Shown here piece by piece: positions 12,001 to 25,816 of a stretch of DNA of 64,000 nucleotides. Made by a program: the position numbers and the translations under genes. How positions within the stretch are numbered: position 1 is the first letter of the stretch; each line of letters starts with the position of its first letter. The notes beneath the pieces are model-generated. The model saw only the letters and a list, made by a program, of their open reading frames with translations, was not told the origin of the DNA and did not search any database. The DNA is from Verticillium longisporum (taxonomy: Eukaryota > Ascomycota > Sordariomycetes > Glomerellales > Plectosphaerellaceae): assembly GCA_019188255.1 (NCBI GenBank), contig JAETXT010000009.1, positions 1,364,001 through 1,428,000 of the forward strand, in the 5' to 3' direction.

Positions 12001-14979
12001 CAAGCTACAACTACAAAGGTCAGTTACCACATTCTCTCTTCTGTGTCATCCTCACAACCAAGTTGCTTTCCCCCATCCCCTGCATACCCGCTTCGCTTTC
12101 TGTTTGTGCGGCCATTGTGTGTTTGATTCTGGCCTCGACCCTGGCTCGGCCGAGACGCCTACACAACGAGTCCCGCCAGGACTTGCAGAGCGAGAAGGTG
12201 GCAGACATTGGGGGGGCACCATTGCATTAGCACGACACACGAAGACCTCTGCGAGCAATCCACTTCCGAAAACCAACCTACCTCATGTACCTCGGACCCG
12301 CCTGTGAGCTCTTCAGATGTCAGCTCCGTCTACCCTTCCCTTCCCTCGGCGTATCGTGGCTTGAAGTTACATCGCATATGCTGCCTGGGAAAGCCATGCC
12401 TTGACCGCTCGCGCTCACGACATCACTACGCTTGCAATCACACGCTATCAGCGCCGCCCTGTCCCCGCCCCTCCCACGTTCTTCTCTCGATCGAGCGGCC
12501 ACTCGAGTGTCCGTGCCGAAAACTATGTGCCCTGTATCAACACTGTGTTGCCTCAGTCGCGCTTCGAACCCCTGCCAATCTATCTTCCTTGCTGAACCCT
12601 GGTCTTCGGTCGGTGGACCGGCGAAGGCGGCGGCGCCGGCGGGGCTGTTGATGAATCGCGCTCCACGAGGACAATGGGTGGTCAGTCGTTCCTGTTGGCC
12701 GACAGAACCTTTACTTGGCCTCAGCGGCTGTCGGATGGAGCAAACCAAGGCATTTGGCTCACTCAGCAAACCCGCCATCACCATCTGCGACGTATAGACC
12801 TGTGGCCTCAGAAGATGTGTTACGAGCCCAGACGATGAGCACTATCATTATCAGAGCCTGCCGGGTTCGAGATTCACCCCCCGACCATCGAGTCTCCTCC
12901 TACCCTACCCACCTTTGACTGCAAATGAGCCGGGCGGGCTTAGAACCTCGCTCGCAATCACCGCGTATGACCAATAACGTATCAGCCTGGCCACCACAAA
13001 GGGCAACCCCTGCGAATCGGCTGCTCGATGGACGGACAAGCAGATGCCAAAGTTCAGACAGAGCCTACGCCCGCCGTACGGCGAATCGGTCGATCCCTTC
13101 TCACGCAAACAACACCCGTCGAGGGCACACAGACTGTTCGATCTCATCCGCCGCAAGGAGCGACGAGTCGCCCTTCGACATCCTAACGTGTGTGTTGTAA
13201 CGCCACACTTTCTTCGAGGCAGAGCCAGGGCAGAGTCATGACAAGCTCTGGAATGGCCCTTTTCAGGGACCCCTTCACCGGCGGCACCGGCCGAGGCACA
13301 GATTCCTTCAGATGTTCCCAGGCATTGTTAGCGGCAAACTGTGCGACAGGGGAATGGCGGACGGGGCGGGATGATGATGAGGATTGAGGGGGTGCATCTT
13401 CGCTCGTACCCTTCCGCGCCAGTCACACTGGGTTCCCCCGTTTGCATCCATCCCAATCGCCGACCTAGCAAGTGCCTGAGGAAGCTCCACCCGCTACGAA
13501 TAATTAATTATCTGCGTGAGCGACTGACCGCGTGCATTCTCGCACCCTGGATGGGACCACCTGTTCCTCGCCTCTGTTTCGCTGCTTGGGCCGCACGTCC
13601 TTCCACCGATGCCCCCCTTCCTGACACTGTGCTGGATCTGGACTGGGCGGTTCTCTGGTCGAGGAGGGGCACTCACGCTGACACTGAATTTGTTGTGCAG
13701 AGATCCCCGCCGGAAAAGCGAGCACACCTTCGGGAACGGACGCTCGACTGCAAAGATTTTCCCCCATTTCCAAGAGACACTGTACCAGGAGGTGCCAACC
13801 GCCAGATTCAGGTAAGCCCAATCTCTCTGCTGTACAGTACGCCATATCCCCTACATTCCAGCTCCAGGGCACCGTAGCGACGGGTCCGGCAGCAAGCATG
13901 GCCAGTGCACGTCCATGGGAACGAGCTGGGCGGGAAACTGCAAGCCATGGCCCACCATCCCAACGGTCCGACAGGCCACCTTACACACTGAGCCAGACGC
14001 AGACAGTGTCAACAAGGTGCCATCTTCTAGTGGGAGCGTGGACTGGCCTACCGCGAGGGGGCATGGGGATTCTGTTGTTGGAGGGCTCGAGCTGCAGGTG
14101 GAGGGCGCCATCACCCTTCGGCGAGTCTCGTACCTACACTACTGTGCCTGGGTCCCTGGGGACAGGGGCCAAGCTCGTTGCTGTGCTAGGCCGCCTGCAC
14201 CCTTGGGCCCACTGCGCGCCCTCCTTCGGCAGCACCAACCTCCTGAGCCCTCCAACCAGGCTCCAGCTCTGTTCCCCAGGCGTAGAGCGACGGCCCCCCG
14301 CCTTTTCGCTTTCTTAAACTGTCTGGTCATGGCCACAGCCCGTGCTACCACCTCACTATCCTCTTTTCATTCACTCCGCAGCTCTCTCTCGCCCTTATCC
14401 TCAATCGAGGTTTCTGGCTGACACTTGCGTTGCTTGTTTCTGTACAGGGAAATCGCTTGACATCCAAAACTGTACTCTGGGGCCGCACCTTGTCTTCCGG
14501 ACTCAACTCCTTCGCCGCGAACCCTTCTCGGAACACAGCTTGGTGAACAAGTCGCGTTTCCTTGTTTTGCGCGCGCGCCCACACACACATACACGCCCAC
14601 GCTCACACTTGACAACAATCGCCGACCAAGGTCTGGCACCAACCCTTCGATCCCCTTGCGCGTCGGTCTCTCTCAACAAATTAAGGAACTCCCACTACAG
14701 GCACAACACTGCATACCAAACGCGGACGCCTGAAGTCGGACAGGTCGATCGAAAATTAATCTGAATTCCTCGCTGCCTTCCGCTCAGGCCACCAGACTCG
14801 GTTCAGCACAACAGCCAACCAGGTTTCTGCGACAGAAGAAACCTACATCCATACCAACACAGCCTCTCCGCTTGTCGCCAGAACAAGCATAGATCCATCG
14901 GCACAACGCTCAAAGGAGCATCTCCACCAAACTGTCTTTCTTTGCCTCGTGATACCTTGCGAACAAGCAATTGACAGCC
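9018..14979. other. 6-kb region without a recognisable gene, upstream of mcmA
   Basis: Presumably holds the tetraspanin promoter at the left and the mcmA promoter and leader at the right. The longest frames (for example 10219-10818 plus and 11720-12307 plus) have random-looking composition and no domain. It contains a 12-G run at 10387-10398, two TACATGTA palindromes (10307-10314, 10834-10841) and pyrimidine-rich stretches toward mcmA. No tRNA-like B box was convincing. Confidence 0.5.
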
Positions 14980-15832
14980 ATGGCCGACATCACTGATCAG
15001 CACGACCAGGGCTCGCCCGGCGACCTCGACGAGGCGCACTCTGTCGGCAATGGCAGCGTCGGCGAGAACCGTGGCGTCAAGCGTCAGCGCCCCAGCGCCG
15101 CCGACGACGACGACGACGATGACGAGAAGGGAGGTCGTGAGCGTCGCAAGATTGAGATCAAGTTTATCAACGATAAATCGAGACGCCACATCACCTTTTC
15201 CAAGCGCAAGGCCGGCATTATGAAGAAGGTAAGAAGCCACAACCGACAGAACACCCAAGCCCGCCACCACGGGCGCGTCGACCACTTGTCGCGTTTAGTA
15301 TTTCCGCTGTTGTCCCCCGCAATCGCTAACACGATCGACCTCGCAGGCATACGAGCTATCCGTCCTCACCGGCACTCAGGTGCTCCTGCTTGTTGTGTCC
15401 GAAACCGGCCTGGTCTACACCTTCACGACACCCAAGCTCCAGCCTCTCGAGACTAAGGCCGTAGGCAAGAATTTGGTTCAGGTATGCTGCGATGCGCACA
15501 GCCCATGAGCACGCTGTCGCGCGAACAATGACTGATTGGTGTGATAGGCGTGTCTGAACGCTCCGGAACCCAGCCAGGGCGGCGAGAACGGTGTCGACGA
15601 CGGCAACCAGGTTGAGTCCCCTGAGGAGCCTCCCCAGCAGCATCTTCCCCCGCAAGCCGGTCGTCAGCAGGGCATGCCCGGCGCTCCTCACATGCCGCCC
15701 AATTACATGCCCGCCAATATGGGAATGGACCCCTCGAACCTTGCCTATGGCGGCTACGTCAACCAGCAGCAGCGCGGTGGCTACCCCATGGCGCAAGGCG
15801 GACTTCCTCAGCACTCGTCCCATCAGTCATGA
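14980..15832 (+). CDS. mcmA: SRF-type MADS-box transcription factor McmA/Mcm1
   Basis: Three exons, 14980-15228, 15347-15481 and 15548-15832, all joined in phase 0, encode 222 residues. After an acidic run (about residues 45-52) comes the MADS box: GRERRKIEIKFINDKSRRH, then TFSKRKAGIMKKAYELSVLTG, then VLLLVVSETGLVYTF, covering roughly residues 53-110 and spanning the first intron. The C-terminus is rich in Gln, Pro, Met and Gly. Mcm1-family proteins bind CC(A/T)6GG-like sites as dimers with partner factors, controlling cell-cycle, mating and developmental genes. The first intron splits the MADS box at KK|AY. The length matches filamentous-fungal McmA. Identification is firm. Confidence 0.95.
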
Positions 15833-17702
15833 TTGAAGATATCTTGGACGAGTGGATGCTTTCCCGCTGAGAAGCCCGCGCGTGCACGGCATTCCGGAGT
15901 ATCTGGGATGTTGTGTACCGCCTGGACATCGAGGCAACGCCCACATAATATGCGAGGTTCCGACGGTATGGCGTTCGCACAGGTGTCTTTTTTGTTTGCA
16001 TTACGCATCCTCGCTTTTTCTGCATTTCTTCTTCTCGTCCTGCAAGGTCCCGTCTGCTCCAATATCGGTCAGCCTTGCAAGGCTTCTTCAAGGATCCGCC
16101 GATCTTCAGGCCCGACCCCACAGCGTCTGCTCGTGGACGCGATGGAGGTTGTGGATTCGGCAGATCAGTAGATGACTTGGCGGGAGGAGGGGAGCTCGGG
16201 TGAGATGACGAGAGGATGCCCGATCGAGGCCGATGCTGCGGAGGTCTGGGACGCGGATAACGGGGCACAATGCCCGCGGCCCAGAGGCCAGCTTGTTTCT
16301 TTTTCTCCTCTCGGTGGTTGGGTCGTTTGGGTCGGCAAGGTGGAAGGGAGGGACGATATCGGAGTTGGGTCTGATGATATACTACGGCCAGGAGAGGCCA
16401 TCCCTCTCTCCAACGTGTAGGATTAACGGCGATACCCGGTCTGGGGAGGATGCCATTTCTGCCCAAAAAAAATGGTCTTCTGAAGAAAACAAAACTATGC
16501 ACTGAAACAGAAAGTCTGCCTCGGTCGCCCTGCAGACGTGGTCACTGCCGAAAAGTCACGACCCTGCGCTAGGTACCAATCGCTCGAGATGAGACATGCG
16601 CAGATCTGAACATCCAGCGTGCGTGATTGACGACGCGCCATCCACTCATGTGTAGGGTTCGGACCTGATCTCGACGAACCCGACAGATTGGGTTCGATTG
16701 GGTTCACGGATCAAGTAGGCAGTGATGGACATGGTGCGCATTGAACTACGTCCTGGGACGGGATAGTGCGCCTGGGGCATTTACGTATCGGGCATGGGCG
16801 GTCCGCACAACAAGGTGGCGGGCCGAGAAGAGGGGGGGGCTTACGACGGTAAGGGCACCTACATGGTACTCTGGCAAGTCTGGGCAATGGCTATGGGGGT
16901 TACAAAGGTTGGCAGACGGCTGATCTCCCTTCTGGGAGAGAGAGGGGCGCGCACGCTGGAAGGGTGGAGATGGATTGAAGCAGTTTTTGATAAATAGGAT
17001 TGTGACCCAATGGATCGCAGCACAGCATTTTGCGTGGATATGTCAATGTGTGCACGTGTATTTCTCTTTTCTCTCTTCTGCTGCGCGGCTGTTTTGTTTG
17101 TGATGGCGCCCGCGTCGGATGTGGGCGCGCATCGGGGGACGGGCATGGGTGCAGCCACATTTGCATCGTCTTGGAGAGGGGGTGTGGCTGACTGGAGTGG
17201 CTTGACCTCGACGAGGTGCTGACATGATGACAAAGTGAGATGGGGTGCGGGTTGTCACGTGCATGCATGGTTGGCTTCTGAGGGGTGGATCTGATATGAG
17301 CGGGTTTGAGAAGGTTTCTGCACGAACCACGGACGATGTTACGAGCGTAGGTACCGGTACTTGAAGGTTCCGGCCGCTTTGGACATGGGAGAAGTGCAGA
17401 CACGGGCAGGGCTTCAAGGTTCGACGCGAAAAAGGCAGAGGGATCACGGCGTGTTTCATCTGCTTCTCATACTGATCTGCTGGTTCTCTTGATTGTACGT
17501 GTTTGGGACGCAAGAGGGCTTTGCCATGGGAATTGTGATTACGAGGGCACGCATCACAGGATTACATGCAATGCTTCGGAAGAATGCACGAAGGGACGGG
17601 AAGAATGTCGCTCGAAAGAATGCCTTGTTGTTTTCTTTTCTTTTTTTGGCTGGCTGGCATCTGAAATAACATGTTGTCATGGCCACCCACCACGCAACCA
17701 CT
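15833..17702. other. Convergent intergenic region, mcmA / copper transporter
   Basis: 1.87 kb between two stop codons. I see 3' UTR-like AT-richer patches and no gene. The 247-residue antisense frame over the end of mcmA (15759-16502, minus) is a shadow and has no domain. Confidence 0.5.
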
Positions 17703-18367
17703 CTAGTGCTCGCTGTGAATGGCATAGCGACCGACAGCAATGCTGCCGAGGAAGACGCCACCCAGGACAGACAGGAAGTAGCCGACGTTCATGCTCATGA
17801 CTGCCAGCATGCTATCATGCCGCGTTAGCGCTCGCTCTCGGGGCGACGCACACCCCGTGCAGGGGCGCAAGGGGACACTCACAGGAGGTAGCCGACACCG
17901 GCAATGGCCGTGTCGAGGAGGGCGCGGACGGGGTCGACGGAGAAGCGCCACGGCCTCGCGAGTCCGTGTTTCCGCTGCACGACGGTGACGTTCTCCTCGC
18001 GGCCGTTCTCCGAGATGTCCATGTGCTTGGCGTGGCTGTCGGACGAGAGCTGCTGGCCGTGGGAGTTCTTGTCAGCCACGACGCCGTACCGGAGGTTGTG
18101 CTCCTGGTTGAGCCAGCGCTGCTCGAGGAGGGCCTTGCCGGCGAGCATGACGCGGAGGAGGGAGGCGAGCACGATGAGGAAGATGCAGGTGGCGGCGTAC
18201 GTGCCGACGCTGTTGGGCGTCCACGCCTCGCTGTAGAGGGACGTCTGGATCATGTTCTGGAAAACGACCATCATGCCCATCTCGTGGCCTCCCATGCTGC
18301 TGCCGTCGGTGCTGGCGGCCGTCGTGGCATCGTGAGCCATGTCGCCGTGTGGAGCTCGAGCTTCCAT
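17703..18367 (-). CDS. Ctr-family copper transporter
   Basis: Two exons, 17883-18367 and 17703-17811, are joined in phase 2 across a 71-nt intron (GTGAGT donor, ATAG acceptor) to give 197 residues. The N-terminus has His and Met residues (HGDMAHD, MGGHEMGMM near 25-33) that suit copper capture. Membrane segment 1 lies near 54-75. A charged loop follows, then segment 2 with the MxxxM motif (MLAVM, 163-167) and segment 3 with a GxxxG packing motif (GVFLG). These are the defining features of Ctr trimers, which import Cu(I) at the plasma membrane or release it from the vacuole. An upstream in-frame ATG at 18412 would add 15 residues; I prefer 18367 because the Met/His-rich domain starts directly after it. 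The intron falls immediately before the copper-binding MxxxM. Confidence 0.9.
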
Positions 18368-21300
18368 GGTGAGAGGTGGGTGGTGGGCAGGGTGTCGAAT
18401 GGAGGGTATCACGAGAGGAAGAACAAGGTAAAAAGAAACGACGATGCCGGCTCGTCGGTGTTGGACGTCACAGTCGAGTTTGTGTGTATATGCTCAGCAC
18501 GAGGCTTTCGAGGTTGTGTCGGAGGGTGGACTGGCCTCGAAGATATACGTTGCGACGATGAGAAGGTTTGCGTGAGATCTTCAGACGCAGGACGTGGCGC
18601 TCGTCGCCGAAACAAGGCTCGAGGTATATCCGGGGAGGGAGGAGGCTCCTGGCAGGCCGACCTGGTCGTCTCGTCGCAAGAAACTGGAATTGGTGGTCTG
18701 GTCTCGTCTGGTGTCTGAACCAGGAAACGTTTGAGCATGGGTGATCTCGACTATTTGAAGGCACCCGGATGGGCGGGGTGGTACCTCGAAGGTGCTGTAC
18801 TCCAGGACTCCAGTGTCCCTTCCCTTGGCCGCGCTCCAGTGGAGTCTGAAGGGCAAAGCCAAGATAAGGACCTCGCGGGGTGCAAATCTTAGCCACGTCA
18901 TTGGTAGATGAGCAACTTTAGCGTCGTCCAGGGACTTTGACTGAATGTACCGATACATTCTTTCCACATTGGCCACAAATGTAGATACTCAGAGCCTCAA
19001 CTCCATGCAGCAATGAGGAACAGCTGCCATGACACAAGTCCACATCATGAGCAACAACGAGCTCCATAAGCCATAGTTCAAGTGTGTTTTCAGTGTAGAA
19101 CACTGATCCCAGCCTTCCGAGCAGTTCACGCAAAACCGCTCTCTTCAGTCATGCCTCATGAACAGACTGTTCGGGCCAGAAACCTAGATCGTAATCGAAC
19201 AGCATCAGATTGTTTCTTGAAACAGTCTTCAGTATCTTTTGGGCCTCATGCACAGGACTCCGGTCTCCTTTTTTCGTCTGATCATCTCATCGATCCGCAC
19301 TAGTCTCCCTACGCTTGTCCTCCGACAACAGTGCCAACCAATCGCAAGCATCCCGCCGTATGGCCCATTCGATGCGATGACATCCACGCATGGTTTACAT
19401 CCTCTAGCTAGAGAGTCTAGGTAGAGAGCATCGCCTTTGCCCCTGATGACCGTCCCGTCTCGTTGTAATTGCCTCCTTCGTCAAACTGTGAGACATCCCA
19501 AATTGAATCTATTCGAATCGAAATCAGAGTTGTCTGGTTTTTACAACGCACTTCGTGCACGGTTTTCGGTGCGGATCCCATGTAATGCTTGTTTGCCCAC
19601 AAAAAATCGTCCTGTCAGGGCAAAATCATCATGGATCCCCCAATGACATACAACCCAGTACCGGATGCTCGAGGCTAGTTTGCACTTGCTCGCTAGGCCG
19701 AGGTCTGTTGAGGAGCTTCCCAAATAGTCCACTCCTCGCTGCCATTCTGTCGCCGAAGCTTAAAGGAACAACGGCGTCGCGTCCTCGTAGATCGTGCAGG
19801 AAGCATCGTTCATGGTCAGAATCACGTAATTTGTCCGAGCCGCTGGCCAATTCGAATCCCAATCCCCGGCGACATGAGCCCATGGCCAGAAACTTCAAAG
19901 AACCCATGCATTTCCGCTTCACCGAGGGAGCGAGCCTTCCGATTGACGAATCCTGGTGCAATCGCGCCGTTGAAGTCGATGGCGAGGATTGGAAATATAG
20001 CGTCAACTCGTTGTCGCACGCCATGGCTGGAAAGAAAAGCACATCGATCTTGCTGAAGAACGCGCTTTGAGCACCTTGTTCCACTCCGCCAACGAAGCCC
20101 ACCGGTTGCCTCCTAGGTGGGAACCAGTTCACGAGATCCTAGCACAAGTTGCGTAGCAACGGCATGTTGAAGGGCTGTCGAAAGGCGTTGATCTCCCAGA
20201 GTACCTGCGGACTCATCATGTTGTCCTGTGGATTCGACTTGTCGCGACGAGATCTGTGAAATGAAGATTGGGTAACATTCGGGACAGACTAGGTGCCACG
20301 TTCATATATCCTGCGCTGGTCTTGAAGTCCCCTACCTCAGAACTAACGTTACACGTCACGGGGACGTTACAGTCTCGGATTTCTCTCCGAACGACCAGCT
20401 TGTGTGGATTGGAACGTAACATGTTGTTGGCAGGCCCCTGTAAATCACAGACACTTTAGCCGGCAGAGGCATCGGAAATGTACAGGGCTGCCGGGCTTTT
20501 CCATCTGCGCCGTGCTGGCAGGGTTGCATCGCCTCAGCGGGTCCACGATATGTCTTCGGAAACATTGCCGAAATCCTTTGCAGTGCAAGGATACCCGGTG
20601 AACTCTGGCCCGACCCTGAGCGAAAATGCCTGGCGCAAACCATGATTTCTCTGGCAAAGTGAGATCTCCGCAACGTATGACCTGGTTTTCCTACCGGTCT
20701 GGCGCTGAATACCCGATTAGGAGTGCTGACTGTCTCGTCCTACCAGACATGCTGCAGCCACCCAGCGATGTCACCAGCAGAGGGACACTTTCCCCCTGCG
20801 CATCGGCACCCATCCCCTTCTCCCCGATGGTGTCGTGCGTCCAAATGCTAGCATCCTTGGAGGAGGCGTGCTGCAGCGATTCACGATCCGATACCAGAGC
20901 AGCCGCCACTCCCGTTAGCCGTTGTACTGGGGGGAGGGGTGTAGATCTTGTACATGTCCCTTCCGTATCCAGGTCCCGGATCTGCGTCAAGCCGCCATGG
21001 CTACGCGGGGAGGGGGGCGTGAAGTAAGGAAGTGATCGCGGATGGCTGCAGGCCGGGTTCCTGGTGGCTCACAGGCCCATCCATATGCTGCCCCCGTCGG
21101 CCCGTCTGCACACAACCCAAACCGCGGGGCCGGGATCAGGGGCGGCGGTCGAGGCAGCTTCCCGAGTCTATTTTGACGACCTGTTGTCCATGTTGTCAGG
21201 GTCTCCACCACACCCTTGAAGGCCCTTTGTCCCTTTGCTCAGTGGGAGTGGGCTGTAAGTTCCGACGTGATGCCTCGCCGGCAATGAGAAGGGGAGTGAG

Positions 21301-24300
21301 ATTATGGCCCCTATGGGATGCATTGGCGTTGGCAACACTGCCGGGTTCCGAAGACAATATTCCTGCCGTGCTCAACATGTTGCTGCCCACGCCGGTGACG
21401 CCAACCGCTACTTCTCAGTGCGAGGTATGCGCCGCTCCTGTGCTTGTAGCTTCAAGAGGTTCTCGGCGACAGGCCCGAGACATGCGTAAGGAGTAAGGAG
21501 AACCTTGTTTGTATTAGTGTGACCGTACGTATATAGCAACTTGACAGTCAGTTCGGGATTACCCACATTACCAAGGAGACCTTTGAGGCTGGGTGAACGT
21601 TCCTGCTCGAGTTGCCGTTCGGGCCGCGGAAGAGCAGCCCTGGTGAGCACGTAGGACAGACAAATGAAACGCGTCGAAGCCAGCCAATGAGACTATTTTC
21701 GTGCCCGCTTCCGCCTGACCGCCTGAGACGAGTATTGGGTGACACGAGCGATAATGCTCCTGAAAGATCGACGTGAGTCCAGTGTCACCACCGTGCCCAA
21801 GCCTGGAGAAGATGGTGACCCTGCACCAGAATAAAGCTGACGATGACCAGCTGGCCGACCAGGAGAATCTGTAGGACGTGAGACGTACTTGGCGACAGTG
21901 TGCCAGGGCTAGCTATAAGGCCAAAAATTAACACGGCGTGCTCTGCAGTCGGTGGGAGGAGATTGGGGGAGGCATGTTGTTACCAGCACGGAAGTTCGAC
22001 ATGACGGGCCCGGGTGACAGCATAGGCATGATGCGGGCAAGAGAGCGTCCCGTTACATATTGTCGACAAGACACACACTGGCGGCGTAGGAAGGTCCATC
22101 TGTGTCAGGCAATAATAGAAGTGAAGGCGCGACAATGAAGGTGCCTGCCTACTCGGTTTATCACTCTACAACAAGAGGCAGGAACGATCGTCGTCGTGCC
22201 TGACGTCTGAACGCCAGACAATGGACAACGGACAACGGTCACAATGGACACCCAACGCCACGATTACTGTCGGGCAGGCATGTCCAATGGGGCGGTTTCC
22301 AGCTGGTTGACCCCTTCCCGAAGACGGCTGCGGGCTAAGGCGTTTCCCACAGCCACCACATTTGGTCGAAGTGCCGCGAGTGCCACCAGGGCCATCACCG
22401 CCACGGCCAGCATCGTCAGCAGCCTTCCGCAACTCGCCCTGGAAGTGCATGGTCCGCTGCTCGGCAAGGCCCATAGCAGCACGCCCTCTGTCTAACCCGA
22501 CCCGGAATGCTGGAGGACTCTGCCCCTGCTGTCCTCTCTCTCTTCTCGGTGACGGAGATTCAGAATTAACGACGTCAGCAAGATTGGAATTATTTCTCGA
22601 TGCATTGTCTCCGGATGCGGGCAGGAAGAAACAAGCTCAACCCAACGACCTCAACAACTCCTTGTCAGGATGTGGTCCACGACGAAAGGAGGGCCTGACA
22701 AAGCCAAGGAGCAGCAACACTAGGCCCATCGAACGATGCACAGAACATGCCAATCTTTGGCTCCCTGCACCCCAGCAAACGGCTTCAAGTCATTGACAAA
22801 CGCCTGGGCCTGGCCATCAGCCTGACAGAACCCTCCGAATGCCGAGCGGGACGCCAGGTGTGTGTATTCTGCGCCATATGGAATGAGAAATCCCATTGAA
22901 GGAACGGCAGTCCCGGACACATTTCAACCTCAGCTGAAAAAGGGCAAACGCGCTTGACCGCTTGGTGGCTCACATACATACAGACGCATACATGGTACAC
23001 ACCGACAGCAACGACTAGGCATGCAGACTATTGGGAAGTCGAGGCTCTGTCTCGCCTTCTCTGCTTTGGCCTGCTTGTCATCTACTGTCTCGCCCAGCCT
23101 CTCCCTACCCGTCTGTCAATAGCTCCCTTTCTCTCTCTCTCTCTCTCTCTCTCCCACACCCCACCCCACTCTATACACGTTTCTCTGCTTCTGGCTCTGG
23201 CACTAACGTCTCGACCGCCTGACGCCTGCTGGGCAGACGAACGGAAAGGAGAGGACTCGTGACAAGGCCAGACCACACGAGACGAGACAAGACTAGACAA
23301 GCGAAAGCGAAAGCAAACACAGACACCCCCCTCCCCTCTTCTCTCGCACAAAGGAATGACGGTCGCCGCCCTATTCACGGGGTTGGTCAATTAACCGACA
23401 ATGAAACTAGAGCAAGGCGACCGTCAACACGCTTGCCCAGGCTAGGGCGCCCTGCCACGAGACGAGTGGGCGGGCACCAGGGCGTGAGAGCAACTGACAT
23501 GTCGAGTGGTCCTCACACCCGCCTGCTAGCTAGCTACTAGCTAGCGGGACAGGGCGCATTCGGAGGCGAGAGTAGACGCACCAAGTGTGGGTGTGGGTAT
23601 TCCAAAAGCTCGGGGGGTGCGGTGTCGAAGCAGACAAGGGACTTGAAGAGAGAAAGAGAGGCGAGTACATAGTAAGAAAAGGAGGGGGGTAGTGGTGGTT
23701 CGGCCAGATCAGCCCGCGGCGCGGCGTACGCCCAGGCACAGGCATGGAGGACCCTTCCTCATGCTCTCAATTTCAGTCCTACCATGTTCCCATTCCGTGC
23801 TCGCTACCTGCCTTTTGACAGTATCATTCTGTAAACCTCCCTGCAGCCTCACCAGAAAAACCCTCCGTTGAAATACTGCCTCGCCCTTTCTCATCAGCCG
23901 CAGTAGGCAGGGGGGCGCGCCCCGGGTTGAGGATTGAGAGAGGGGGGTCAGAAAGCCCACTGTTTCCCTAGCTCCCTCCACCCCCCCTGGCCCTTCTCCC
24001 CATCTTTCTACCGCACCGCGTGCTGCTGGAGAAACGGAAGAGTCGAATTCAGAAGGGACAAGCGAAAGAATGCCGATCATCAGGGGGCAGCGTGTGTCGT
24101 AGTGCATCAGGGGCGCCTTTGGAGAGATGAAAGGTATCGGAGGGCGGGACGGGGGGAACGAGGGCTGCTGATCACTTGGGAAGAAAATTCGTCTTCCGAA
24201 TTATGACTGCAAGTACCCAAGGTAGAGAGACCTAGAGAGAGACCTTGTCCGTCGGAGGCGAGAGTAAAAGAAGGAGGGGGGTTGAAGCAGAGAACACACC

Positions 24301-25816
24301 TTGCCTCGTCTCGATTCCGGGCGCGTGGGCGCCGACCCTGGGATCAGAGACAGCCTCAGCAATTCAAACGCCAATAACGGCTGAGAGAGGGAGATAGCGA
24401 GAGAGGTTGTTGCTTTTTTTTTTCTCTCTCTCAGCCTCTGCCCCCCTCGGTCTCCTCCAATTTCCCAGGTTTTCAGCCTGGGCTGAGGCTTACCTGGAGT
24501 GCACGTCCACTGACCGGTCTCTCGGGCCTCCCCCGTCCACCATGTCATCATCTCCAAGGCCAGACAGGCACGGCACGTCAGGCGAGGAGGGCGGGCGGGT
24601 GGGGGGTAATAGGAGGGCGATCGTGATACTTGCGCACGAGAGAAACTTCCCAGCGGCCTCTGACCGCAGCCCAACAAGAGACCATGACTACGTTGGCCCC
24701 GGCGAGCTAGAACCGCGATGAAGAGAAGAATGGCCTCATTCTGAGCCCGGCACCTCCGTTCTCGCTGTAACACCAGCACTTGCCCTAATTAGCTCGCGCC
24801 GCCCCCTCGTTCCCCTGGTGGCGCACGCGGTAGTGGCACGAAGGGGGGAAGAAGAGACTTTGGGGGGAGGTACGGTCTGCTGGACCAAAGAGGTTTTTCG
24901 TCCTGCTGAGGATGGATGGCCTCTCTCTGCAGCATTGATTAGCCAAGGCAGCCGTCCGAACATCACTCGCTGCAGAGCAGTTGCGGGCGCAATCGTGGAG
25001 GCGATAGCGGCGGCACTTGTTCGGAACTATGCTGTGCTATCCTATACCATATTTACAGGTACGGCCGCTTGTCGGTATCACTGCGGGTGATCGTCTCGAC
25101 CATTATATCTCTCTCTTCAGTCCCCCAATGGTCGTCATCAGTGAGGCCGGACAACCCAGCCTGCAGGCTTGAACCTTGATGGAAAATTTAGAGAATCGTG
25201 GGGACAAACTCCACTGCCTGGTCTGTTCTCCATATCTCTGGGCCCCATGGTCGTGTGCCGGTACGGTGACGAGGGCGGATCCAATGCGCCGCAGGTAGTA
25301 AGCCTTGGAATCAGCATGATCCTGTTGTTCTCAGTCCTGGACCGGCCACGCGCTGCGCAGGCCTCCACAGGACAAGCCGTAACAGAATGCAGAGTGAAAT
25401 ACTGGCGGCCACGAGCGTCGAAAACACGATGAAAGTGATGAGTCTGGTGATCGGGGGCTGTTTCGACAAAGTTCTTCCGCAAGCCTGTTACTCGGAAAAC
25501 CCATACATCAACAGAATCATAAGAATACAACAAGACGGGTGGGAAAAAAACCAGAAGACTTCAAAGTCTGGACCGAAGTGGTAAAATGCCCAATGCCTCC
25601 CTTTTGTCCTGGCGCCCCTCCCAGACCGTAAACCCAACCACCTCGCAAATGCTGCCTTGGCTGTCCGTTGCCCCATCATTGGGGGAAAGAAAACCCAAAA
25701 AAGACAACCGGACCGCAACGTCCAGTAGAAATATTAAGAGACGAGAATAACATAAAGTCCATGTCTTGGCCCTGCTCCTCTCGTACCAGCTTGTGAAAAC
25801 GACCATCTTCCTTCCT
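18368..25816. other. 7.4-kb region without a recognisable gene
   Basis: Holds the copper-transporter promoter at the left and the flbC 3' region at the right. A stretch on the minus strand at about 19.4-20.4 kb has alternating partly open frames that could be a decayed gene (see findings). A (CT)11 tract lies at 23131-23152 and a long C/T-rich tract around 23.1-24.5 kb. I could not find an intact gene. Confidence 0.45.
23131..23152. repeat. (CT)11 microsatellite
   Basis: Eleven perfect CT units within a longer pyrimidine-rich stretch. Confidence 0.9.

Noticed and set aside
12860..12885. GGGTTCGAGATTC resembling a tRNA B box
   Set aside because: No pairing T-stem and no matching cloverleaf upstream.
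15759..16502. 247-codon minus frame over the mcmA 3' end
   Set aside because: Antisense shadow of the mcmA last exon plus 3' UTR; low-complexity Pro/Arg composition.
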